The notes beneath the pieces were generated by a model, which had not been told where the DNA came from, ran no database searches, and saw only the letters and a list, made by a program, of their open reading frames with translations. Shown here one piece after another: positions 26,185-33,689 of a DNA stretch of 51,576 bases. Each line of letters starts with the position of its first letter. Position 1 is the stretch's first letter. Origin of the DNA: Paracoccaceae bacterium (GTDB lineage Bacteria > Pseudomonadota > Alphaproteobacteria > Rhodobacterales > Rhodobacteraceae); NCBI GenBank assembly GCA_026710155.1, contig JAPORQ010000009.1:1-51576 (forward strand), in the 5' to 3' direction. The translations under genes and the position numbers were made by a program.

Positions 26185-26464
26185 AGAAGCCAACAAATTC
26201 CTGATCAACCCATTTATTCCTAACTTTGATCTACCTTAAAAATTGAACTAGATTATGCACACCTCTATTTTTAGCTAGTGTACTGTAACTGAAATTTGTT
26301 TGAAAATCTTTTCTCTAACACTAATTCCAGAATAAGCTATAAGGTCCTATTAGGAAAGGAAAAAATTAAACTCTTGATGGTACAAATAATGGGAAATATT
26401 ATGTTACGAAATTCAGATTCATTACACTAAAAAATTATAAAAGAATCATTCTTTTTGGAGGAAA

Positions 26465-26644
26465 ATGGAAAAATTTAGTCATATTCCTGGTGTAAAGCAA
26501 AATGATGCCTTATCACTAGAATATAAGAGAATGAAAAAAAATGCCGGGAGAGAAGTGGATATCAATGATATCATCGGTTATCCCTTCGTCAAGCGCCTTA
26601 CTAGCACTAAGGTACTCCATGTTGAGAAAGAGTTCATTGGTTAG
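26465..26644 (+). CDS. Possible 59-residue protein
   Basis: The ATG at 26465 is preceded by TTTTTGGAGGAAA, a near-ideal ribosome site. The product MEKFSHIPGVKQNDALSLEY... is basic and ends at TAG. No homologue is recognised, and the opposite strand is open over part of it, so it may be a fragment. The ribosome site is the main argument for it. Confidence 0.35.
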   Translation: MEKFSHIPGVKQNDALSLEYKRMKKNAGREVDINDIIGYPFVKRLTSTKVLHVEKEFIG

Positions 26645-26855
26645 GTCCACGGTCAAATCAACCCTTTTGACCAAAACTAAGAAATTCATTCTTGGTAATT
26701 TTTTATACCGTATGTTCTTCCAGTTGTTTCTGCTCAAATCTGGCATTTGTACCTTCAATACCAACACATTTTTAATATCTATCAATCGTTCCATGCTAGA
26801 TTGAGCTCAATACTACTACATGAATTGGTGGTAACAAGGCCCAGTTCACAATTTC

Positions 26856-27026
26856 TGGGGTGTGAATCTCATATTACGACATGATTGATCATTTCAGGCT
26901 GCCTTTGCCAGATCATGCTTTTCCCGATTGTCATTGTCGGATTCCCTCCTGTCAATTTCCACCATGATCCTTTCCCATGCGCTGTCGAACCTTCTGGATT
27001 TCACCAGCGATCGGAAGGTCAGAACC
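26856..27026 (-). repeat. Solo end of the ISKra4-type element (171 bp)
   Basis: It matches 19969-20139 without gaps and at high identity. It carries the last codons of the transposase (EIDRRESDNDNR...AKAA, then TGA), with the stop intact. It is the left-behind terminus of a second copy, just upstream of the dot cluster. Confidence 0.8.
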
Positions 27027-27120
27027 GCTTTATTGCTCAGTTGCTTAGGTGATTTTTTTATTGGTTGATTCAGCAGCCCAAAGTTAATTAAATATCGACC
27101 ATCATTCTACTGATTGTAGG

Positions 27121-27129
27121 TTATCCACA
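27121..27129 (+). promoter_or_regulatory. Perfect DnaA box before dotD
   Basis: TTATCCACA lies on the coding strand 63 bp before the dotD ATG. It is framed by a short inverted repeat, GGTTAT / ATAACC. The CTTGATAGTTT motif of the other sites is absent here. Confidence 0.55.
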
Positions 27130-27192
27130 ATAAAATAACCCTTACCCTATTTTCCTGGCCGAAGTTTCACCATTCACTGCTATGACCAAATT

Positions 27193-27690
27193 ATGGTCAA
27201 TAACTGCATCACTGCTTATTCAAAACAATTTAAGGGATTTCTACTCTGGGGGTCACTGGTATTTCTAATTGGGTGTTCCTCTTCCAATCAACGGAATGAA
27301 CCACCCTCGATTAAAGAACCGGACCCTGCCGACTTGATGATCCTGAATGCAGTTGCAAACATTTCGGAAAATATCAGGAAGCTGGAAACCAAAGACATTT
27401 CCCTGTCATCATCAGACCAACCTGAACCAACTGAAAAGGAGGAGAGGTTGATTGATATAAAATGGAATGGTCTCCTGGAAACCTTGGTGCTGCTGTTGGG
27501 TCAGAGTTATGACAAGGAAGTAGAGATAATAGGCAAACGACCAATCACACCTGTAATGATTAATCTAAGTAAGGAAGATTCGACACTGGATGAAATCATC
27601 GATACCATAGCAGAACATGAAACTTTGCCCGACTGGGTCAATCTATCGATAACCGCTGACGAAATCAAACTGGTCTATGTATCGTTCTGA
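27193..27690 (+). CDS. dotD: DotD/TraH-like outer-membrane lipoprotein
   Basis: A 165-residue lipoprotein. The signal ends in the lipobox LIGC at about Cys28, and a linker follows. The C-terminal 70 residues (WNGLLETLVLLLGQSYDKEV, TLDEIIDTIAEHETLPDWVN) form the DotD-type secretin-N-like domain. In Dot/Icm and R64-type systems DotD sits with DotC and DotH in the outer-membrane ring. The next gene overlaps it by 14 bp. A perfect DnaA box lies upstream. The family call rests on this domain, the lipobox and the gene order. Confidence 0.75.
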   Translation: MVNNCITAYSKQFKGFLLWGSLVFLIGCSSSNQRNEPPSIKEPDPADLMILNAVANISENIRKLETKDISLSSSDQPEPTEKEERLIDIKWNGLLETLVLLLGQSYDKEVEIIGKRPITPVMINLSKEDSTLDEIIDTIAEHETLPDWVNLSITADEIKLVYVSF

Positions 27691-28618
27691 TTGCCGGATC
27701 AACCTTGGTTCACTCCTGAAATTCCCTGTAATGGCCATCTTGCTGGCTAGCTGCGAAACCCAACAGAAAATATCCCAACCACTTCCGGATGTACCTACAA
27801 CAATTGGACGACAGGATCAGTTGATGCCCTCAGACCAATCGCCAAGGGATTCCGACTATTACCTTTCACGATTGTTTTCGGATCGGCAGGAATTACCGAT
27901 CAAGAAACTCCGTTACAATGCCCTCAAGGAAACTGCACTTGGGTTTGGCAGTCAGACCGGTTATCAGGAACGGTATAAGGACTTGACCCGTAAACTTGAG
28001 ACTCAAAGCAACCATCTCTCGGTTGTTTTCGACTTTGGACGAGTGGCAAGTTTTCTGGAAGCCAGAAATGGCTACCTGCTATCACCGGTAGTTGCCAGAG
28101 CATACAATGCAGTACAAACCAATCCGACCGGAAATACCCTTACATCTTCTGATGAATATCTCATCATTCAACAACCAGGACGTTTAATTCCGGTCTTGCC
28201 AAGCTGGAGGGACTACCTCCTCATACCAACGACCCCAATCAATAACCCACCCTCAAGTCTTATTCCCAGGGATAAGGACGAAAAAAAACTGTTTGATCAT
28301 TATTTTGCCAATGGATGGCGGTTGGGGGAGTCCCAGGCCAATGATGAATTCAAGATAAGAATAGGAAACCTCCAGCAAACCTATCAGGGTATGCTCAACT
28401 ACCTTGAATTGGTCAACCATGGAATAATCACCAGAATGATAGTGGTAAATGCTGATATGGCCAACCTCAAGGACAAGAACTCTCTGAGGATAAACAACCG
28501 CATCGTCCAGATTGTATCCCAATCCACCTTTGAGGCAAATCCTGACAAATGGCGAATACCAGACAAGACAGACATAAGTAACAATCTGGCCATAAAGACC
28601 AATCATATTTTGGAGTAA
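27677..28618 (+). CDS. dotC: DotC/TraI-like lipoprotein
   Basis: A 313-residue lipoprotein with lipobox LLASC near residue 26. The body has DotC-type features: RYNALKETALGFGSQTGYQE, VFDFGRVASFLEARNGYLLS, LPSWRDYLLI, and a late WRLGESQANDEFKIRIGNL. DotC is an outer-membrane ring protein needed to place DotH. The start inside dotD and the order dotD-dotC-dotB-icmT match R64 traH-traI-traJ-traK. Length is typical. Confidence 0.78.
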   Translation: MYRSDCRINLGSLLKFPVMAILLASCETQQKISQPLPDVPTTIGRQDQLMPSDQSPRDSDYYLSRLFSDRQELPIKKLRYNALKETALGFGSQTGYQERYKDLTRKLETQSNHLSVVFDFGRVASFLEARNGYLLSPVVARAYNAVQTNPTGNTLTSSDEYLIIQQPGRLIPVLPSWRDYLLIPTTPINNPPSSLIPRDKDEKKLFDHYFANGWRLGESQANDEFKIRIGNLQQTYQGMLNYLELVNHGIITRMIVVNADMANLKDKNSLRINNRIVQIVSQSTFEANPDKWRIPDKTDISNNLAIKTNHILE

Positions 28619-28639
28619 TACCAATCCCGGATTGACCTT

Positions 28640-28747
28640 ATGAACAATGAACACACACTACCCGGATGCCAATCATGCAAAGCACATTTCAGCATTCAAC
28701 CCAAGCAAAAAATGAAACCAATCACCTCTAAATCCGAACCATTCTGA
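28640..28747 (+). CDS. Possible 35-residue protein with a CxxC motif
   Basis: A tiny frame between dotC and dotB, MNNEHTLPGCQSCKAHFSIQ..., ending at TGA 28745-28747. It starts 21 bp after the dotC stop and ends 9 bp before dotB. The CQSC pair and the operon position are the only support; no ribosome site is evident. It may be spacer DNA. Confidence 0.25.
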   Translation: MNNEHTLPGCQSCKAHFSIQPKQKMKPITSKSEPF

Positions 28748-28756
28748 ACTCATAAT

Positions 28757-29953
28757 ATGCTCAAGTCATCAACCTCAGAGAAACCAATATCCCTAGGTGG
28801 GAAAGCGGTAATTCCCTTCAGGACAAATCATCAAACCAGACAAGCATTGATGGTTGAACCTCAAATTGGTAAATTAACCAGACGCCAGCTGAGATCATTC
28901 CTGATGTCGTGTGTTGCCAGTGGGGCTTCGGACATAACCCTGCAAACAGATCAACAACCAAGGGTTTTGATTGAAGGTATCCTGTATCTGGTTAAAACCA
29001 GATACTGGTCTCCTTCGGATATCCAGACAACTTTGGAAGAACTATACCGGAGTGCCAACGCCTTGGCTGAAATCAGTGGTCAGAAAATCCTTGACTTTGC
29101 CTATGAAATCAAACCGGATTCTGGCCCCAAACAAAGGTTTCGTGTAAATGCCGTAGGTGTCCAGGGATGGGATGCTACAGGGGTTGAAATATCCATCCGT
29201 ATCCTGCCCAATTACACACCATGCCCAGACTGTGTTGGACTTGCCAAAATGGAAACAAGTCTCCTTACTCCATCCGATGGTCTTGTCGTTGTTTCGGGAT
29301 CAACTGGAGGCGGTAAATCCTCAACCCTTGCAGCAATGGTAAGACACCATCTTGAAGATAGGCAAACACCTAAGAAGATTGTCATTATCGAATCCCCCAT
29401 TGAATTTACCTACAGGGATATAACGGCAAGGGAATCCGGATCACCCACAATCGTCGGTCAATCCGAAGTAGGGTTTCATATACCCACCTTTGCTGGTGGA
29501 GTACGTTCGGCCCTTCGTAGGAAACCGGATATAATCATAATAGGTGAAGCCAGAGACAAAACCACAATAACAGCAGCAGTTGAAGCAAGTTTAACAGGAC
29601 ATCTTGTATATACGACAACACATTCCTACTCGGTTTCCAACACCATACAAAGGTTACTGTCAGCATTCAGTGGAGATAACCAGGCCCACAGGATTATTGA
29701 TATAATCACCTCCTTGAGGGTCATTATGGTTCAAAAACTGGTGCCGGACATTGCAGGCAAACAAAAATTGCATGCCATAAGGGAATATCTGCAGTTCACT
29801 CCAGAGGTAAGAGAAAAAATGCTTTCAATTGAATCCCATGAATGGCCCAGCCTTGTTGAACGTTCGATCAGCGACCCTTCAGTGCTTGGTGTTGAACCCT
29901 ATCCAAAGACTGGATCCTTTCAACAAGGCAGTCTCAATCAGGAAAAGGGTTGA
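28757..29953 (+). CDS. dotB: DotB/TraJ secretion ATPase
   Basis: A 398-residue ATPase of the PilT/VirB11 superfamily. It has an N-terminal domain (SGASDITLQTDQQPRVLIEG), Walker A GSTGGGKSS at 181-189, an acidic box IIESPIEFTYRD, Walker B KPDIIIIGEARDK, and the His box SLTGHLVYTTTHSYS. DotB cycles on the cytoplasmic side of the Dot/Icm complex and powers substrate transfer. All motifs are intact. The coupling ATPase at 38119 and the lipoproteins upstream belong to the same machine. Confidence 0.87.
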   Translation: MLKSSTSEKPISLGGKAVIPFRTNHQTRQALMVEPQIGKLTRRQLRSFLMSCVASGASDITLQTDQQPRVLIEGILYLVKTRYWSPSDIQTTLEELYRSANALAEISGQKILDFAYEIKPDSGPKQRFRVNAVGVQGWDATGVEISIRILPNYTPCPDCVGLAKMETSLLTPSDGLVVVSGSTGGGKSSTLAAMVRHHLEDRQTPKKIVIIESPIEFTYRDITARESGSPTIVGQSEVGFHIPTFAGGVRSALRRKPDIIIIGEARDKTTITAAVEASLTGHLVYTTTHSYSVSNTIQRLLSAFSGDNQAHRIIDIITSLRVIMVQKLVPDIAGKQKLHAIREYLQFTPEVREKMLSIESHEWPSLVERSISDPSVLGVEPYPKTGSFQQGSLNQEKG

Positions 29954-29957
29954 ATAT

Positions 29958-30251
29958 ATGGCCGACAAGTACAACTATTGGCGGGAAACACAAAGACCAA
30001 CCAGATTCTTTTTTCTGGACCCCAGAATAGTACTCTTTCTAATATTGGCAATCCTTCACCTGAAGGTATGGACCATAACCCTGTTTGTTTCAGCCGCAAC
30101 ATTCAACATCTGGCTGGAAAGCAGGGGACTGAAAGTAATGCATTTGCACCGCTATATCAAAACCCACCTGATAGGCAACTACATCCCTGCCAAAGGCTTC
30201 AGAAAACAACGCTACCCGGTTTCCCACGGCTTTGAAATCGATCAAATGTAG
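29958..30251 (+). CDS. icmT: IcmT/TraK-like inner-membrane protein
   Basis: A 97-residue protein starting at the ATG 4 bp after the dotB stop. ETQRPTRFFFLDPRIVLFLI and a second hydrophobic stretch (WTITLFVSAATFNIWLESRG) are the IcmT pattern of an aromatic-basic start plus two membrane segments. In R64 the homologue TraK follows TraJ, as here. IcmT is a small inner-membrane component of type IVB secretion. The dot cluster stops after this gene and gives way to decayed genes and Gabija. Confidence 0.75.
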   Translation: MADKYNYWRETQRPTRFFFLDPRIVLFLILAILHLKVWTITLFVSAATFNIWLESRGLKVMHLHRYIKTHLIGNYIPAKGFRKQRYPVSHGFEIDQM

Positions 30252-30408
30252 TTTGACCTGATTACAATTATTTAATGATATTAATCGAATTGAACAAGCT
30301 TCAAAAGTTTTAATACCAATTTAAAACTGAAGGGTTTCTCTCTATTTGATAACCAAGACAAAAAATCATAATACACTAGATTTATTTATCATAAAGAATC
30401 GGATAAAT

Positions 30409-31105
30409 ATGGAAAGCACGAAATATACAGTTTGGGTGGTTTGTTACTAACTCATCGGACGTACCTGTTGAGAAATTGTTTGGAGCCTTAACTGACCAAG
30501 AACCTGATAGTTACATGGAAAGCCGGGTTCCCAACCCATAATTTCCATTTTCAAACAATGCTACAGGGGTAGCAGAAACTGAAATAAAAACAATTAATGT
30601 TGAACCCGGCAGGGATTTTGGATTATTGAACCTAGGATGGAAGTGAGCGATCCTCCATTTCCAAATCTATTGGATATTAAACCAACTTTAGGTGAGATAC
30701 AAAATAGGATTAGGGGATTAGATGGTGACCTCTTATGCGAAACAACAAGGTTGACTATATTACCAACACTAATTTTTACAATGAATTCCATTGTCAATGT
30801 AAATCGCAAATTAGTTAAAATGTTTGATATTACTTTGAATCCTGTGGGGTTAATGAATTACAAATACGATTGAATCGAAGAAAAAAGATTAAAGGCGGAG
30901 TAGATATCAACCGCATTGCAAATTTTTCTACAGTACAGTCATCACTTGTAATGAAGAACATGCAAACTGGCGATGAAGTTATGACAAATGAAAAAAATAC
31001 GGTGTACAAGTACAGTTGGATTTTAATCCTGTCCCGACAGGAAAAGTGTTTAGTGTGAAGCACACAACAAAGTATTTTTCAAACGTTATGCAATGAAACT
31101 TTATT
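30409..31105 (+). pseudogene. One or two decayed genes between icmT and Gabija
   Basis: The ATG at 30409 starts MESTKYTVWV; one frame over the sequence continues TNSSDVPVEKLFGALTDQEP..., hits a TAA, and goes on in the same frame as NNATGVAETEIKTINVEPGR. A 79-codon frame at 30637-30873 and a later one (NRIANFSTVQSSLVMKNMQT) continue in other frames. The final block reads VQLDFNPVPTGKVFSVKHTT and ends near 31105. The coding texture with repeated stops indicates decay. Family not recognised. Confidence 0.4.
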
Positions 31106-31154
31106 TTTTGTTAAAAACCCTCACATCAGCTTCTTTAATAAATAGAGAACCACA

Positions 31155-31670
31155 ATGTACAAGTATACAAATTTAGAATCTACCAACCCAATGCTTCATT
31201 GGGTAGAGGAATATTCTGCAAATGAAACCGATGGAAACAAAAACAATTGGACTTTTATTCGTAAGGATAATCATAATAATCTCAATCATTTGTTATCAAA
31301 TTGGGATGTTCGTGTTTATTTGAAGATACATCAGGCAATTGATCAAATGACAAGATTACCTGAAGAGGATCAACTATATTTAGACCAGAAAATTGCTACT
31401 AGGGCTATAAATTTGCTTGGTTTTTTAAAGGAACAATTAAAAATTCCCCCGCCTAAAATAATAAACCAAAATGGAGAAGCACTTGCCTATACTTGGGTTT
31501 TGGGAAAAATTAAAAGGTACCTTATTGTGGCTGATGATGCAGTTGACCTGATGGAACTTTCCATAGATGGAAAGGACTCTTATGAAGAGGTCTTATCACA
31601 AGATGGGAACCTTCCATTTGACAAAATTATGGAGCGATTGATTTTACAAACTAAGTCTCAAAGTGCATAA
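31155..31670 (+). CDS. Hypothetical protein of a plasmid/island type
   Basis: A 171-residue soluble protein. The C-terminal half (LKEQLKIPPPKIINQNGEAL, YTWVLGKIKRYLIVADDAVD) resembles small accessory-genome proteins with the pattern Pro-rich strand, then 'G.....W', then a hydrophobic strand. The protein at 37170-37685 has a similar plan (VAASSLGEVVIYWGTGKSYK). It is followed 30 bp later by a second small gene, so the two probably form an operon convergent with gajB. Function unknown. Confidence 0.55.
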   Translation: MYKYTNLESTNPMLHWVEEYSANETDGNKNNWTFIRKDNHNNLNHLLSNWDVRVYLKIHQAIDQMTRLPEEDQLYLDQKIATRAINLLGFLKEQLKIPPPKIINQNGEALAYTWVLGKIKRYLIVADDAVDLMELSIDGKDSYEEVLSQDGNLPFDKIMERLILQTKSQSA

Positions 31671-31700
31671 AGCACAATATTTTTTACTAGGGACTATTCT

Positions 31701-31958
31701 GTGCAATCTAATGACAAGTTATGTCGGATAGTTTTATACCCAGTAAGTTTTATTGATGGTATATTCGGTCCTGAGCAGTTTTTAACATTTGAATCTTTAG
31801 ACAAGAAAAAAAGTATTTATGCTTTATCAGTTGTTTTAAAATGGCTTATAAGAACTGATATTGCAGTTCATGATTATGGTGAAAATGTAGCAAAGACCGG
31901 AAATGAAAGGTTAAATCAGAAATACAATTACATTATTGCAATGCAAAAATATTTTTAG
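31701..31958 (+). CDS. Small hypothetical protein
   Basis: An 85-residue protein from a GTG at 31701, 30 bp after the preceding gene. It has a hydrophobic start (RIVLYPVSFIDGIFGPEQFL) and a Lys/Tyr-rich end. It overlaps the last 26 bp of the convergent gajB gene. Not recognised; probably the partner of the 31155 gene. Confidence 0.45.
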   Translation: MQSNDKLCRIVLYPVSFIDGIFGPEQFLTFESLDKKKSIYALSVVLKWLIRTDIAVHDYGENVAKTGNERLNQKYNYIIAMQKYF

Positions 31959-33672
31959 TGCCAAACCATTGCTCCAAAGTCTTTATAGCACTATGACTCA
32001 ATTTTTGAGTAAAGAGTAGGCATAAACGTTTTTTGGGACGAGAACATGTAACATAAAATAGGTTACGGTTTCGTTCAAAAGTTGGTTCTTTGCCAGCCGG
32101 AATGGTTCCACTTGCCCATTCCAAGAATTGATTGAAATTATAATGATTCCAACCCCTGCCGAATACGACTAGTACATTTTCAAATTCAACTCCCTTTACA
32201 CCGTGTTTAGTACTAAAGAGAGTGGACTCAGTCAGGAAATTTGTAAGTGCTATAACCTCACTGTAATTAATTTTCCTAAGATCGCTCAATTCTGACAAAG
32301 TACGACTTTCTTCTCTTTCATCCGAGGATTTTAATAACCATTCCTGTAACCTTTGTTCTTTATTTTCTACACTTTCCGGTAAGCTTGGTCGTTTTTTCTC
32401 GATAAGGTGATCCATAACATCACCTACCGTTTTAAATTCCCTTAAATTCAACAGGGTATTCATTTCTTTTACCCATACTTTTTTATCGTGATTTGAACTC
32501 AAAAGTGGTGTCCGTGATCCCAATAGAGAAAACATTTCTCCATAGCATTTTTTTTGATAAGCTCTACATGCTGGTTCTAATTTATCGACCATAAAGGCAA
32601 TATGCGGATCTTCTTTCTTGATGAATGAGTCAGTAAAACGAAAAACATCAGTTAGGTTTCTGTATCCTTGTTCAGCAGCAAGAACATTATGTGTCAGCAT
32701 TAAAATTTTGGTTTTATCAGATGAAAATTCCCACCCTTCACCTTCCAACAGGCCTTTAAGATTTTCTAAATAATTATGTGCATCTTCAGATGGAAGATCA
32801 CCGCCCCAATGTCCACCAGTTTGCCTCGTTCCCTGCCAGTTGTTTGTATGGTATATGCTAATAGCCCCTGATGCTTCTGGGTCACGGACCATTTGAGGCA
32901 AGTCCTGTCGGATATTATTGAGTGAATTGACAATAATTGGTACGGATCTAAAGTTTGCCTCCTTACCAATCCGTTCAAGCTTTGGATGCTCGATTTTACC
33001 GCAGCCTGCACCATAAATTTTTTGCCAGTGATCACCAAAGAAACCTATTAAAGGGCCTGTACCTGTATCTAAAAAACAATTCTTTAAAGCATCAGAAAAA
33101 TTTATTTCCGTATCTTGGTACTCATCTATAAACAAAAAAGGATAACGCTTTGTAAATAGGTTTTGGAATTTTGTCTCATTCAGGATCATCACCATAAAAG
33201 ATAAAATATCGTCATGGTGCAGAGTGATTTCTTCATCATCAATTTTTCTGTAACCAGTAGTATACTTGACAACCTTGTCATTAATACCGCCCACTTCTCC
33301 GATTTTTTCATGCCATTTGTTTATCTCTGATATTTTTTCGCGCAAATAAGGCTGGAAATTCTCTATCAAAGACCAACAAAAGTGATGTATCGTTGATGAA
33401 TGAATGGCCGGATGACTATCTGTTCTTGCCATTATTTCATTGGCAGCAACATTCGTATAGGTAATACAGGCAATTTGTTGATGCTTGCTTACCAAATCAT
33501 TACCCATTTCCATTATAAGGTACTTAAGTGTTTCGATAAGTGAGTATGTTTTTCCTGCACCTGCACCAGCCTCAAGCAAGAAGCTTTTTCTTTTACTGAT
33601 ACATTTTCGAATTTTTTCCAGTGCTATTTCTGCAGCCTGCTCAGCAGGGTTTAAGACAGTGTCAACTATCAT
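31933..33672 (-). CDS. gajB: GajB-like UvrD-type helicase (Gabija)
   Basis: A 579-residue superfamily 1 helicase. Motif I is LEAGAGAGKTYSLIETL (33-49), motif II FLFIDEYQDTEI, a motif IV/V-like KHGVKGVEFENVLVVF, and motif VI RNLFYVTCSRPKKRL. It starts 17 bp after the OLD-type nuclease gene and reads the same way, the GajA-GajB layout. In Gabija, GajB helps the nuclease act when phage activity depletes nucleotides. It is somewhat longer than the best-studied GajB. Its end overlaps a convergent small gene. Confidence 0.8.
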   Translation of the reverse strand: MIVDTVLNPAEQAAEIALEKIRKCISKRKSFLLEAGAGAGKTYSLIETLKYLIMEMGNDLVSKHQQIACITYTNVAANEIMARTDSHPAIHSSTIHHFCWSLIENFQPYLREKISEINKWHEKIGEVGGINDKVVKYTTGYRKIDDEEITLHHDDILSFMVMILNETKFQNLFTKRYPFLFIDEYQDTEINFSDALKNCFLDTGTGPLIGFFGDHWQKIYGAGCGKIEHPKLERIGKEANFRSVPIIVNSLNNIRQDLPQMVRDPEASGAISIYHTNNWQGTRQTGGHWGGDLPSEDAHNYLENLKGLLEGEGWEFSSDKTKILMLTHNVLAAEQGYRNLTDVFRFTDSFIKKEDPHIAFMVDKLEPACRAYQKKCYGEMFSLLGSRTPLLSSNHDKKVWVKEMNTLLNLREFKTVGDVMDHLIEKKRPSLPESVENKEQRLQEWLLKSSDEREESRTLSELSDLRKINYSEVIALTNFLTESTLFSTKHGVKGVEFENVLVVFGRGWNHYNFNQFLEWASGTIPAGKEPTFERNRNLFYVTCSRPKKRLCLLFTQKLSHSAIKTLEQWFGTKNIFALQ

Positions 33673-33689
33673 GCAACATTCTCGACTGG

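Larger units (their letters stand above)
26185..27192. other. 1 kb region with a tiny ORF, an IS end and the dotD promoter
   Basis: 26185-26460 shows nothing. 26516-26794 also has a 92-codon minus-strand open frame (MERLIDIKNVLVLKVQMPDL...) without a ribosome site, overlapping the better-supported small plus-strand ORF. A 171-bp ISKra4-type end lies at 26856-27026, and a perfect DnaA box at 27121. Confidence 0.4.

Noticed and set aside
26516-26794. 92-codon minus-strand ORF as a gene
   Set aside because: It lacks a ribosome site and overlaps a plus-strand ORF with a near-ideal GGAGG. Neither is strong, and the minus frame is the weaker.
30501-30514. Right end of a fourth MITE (ACCTGATAGTTAC)
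   Set aside because: It lacks one base of the conserved end, has no matching left end nearby, and lies within sequence that reads as a decayed gene.
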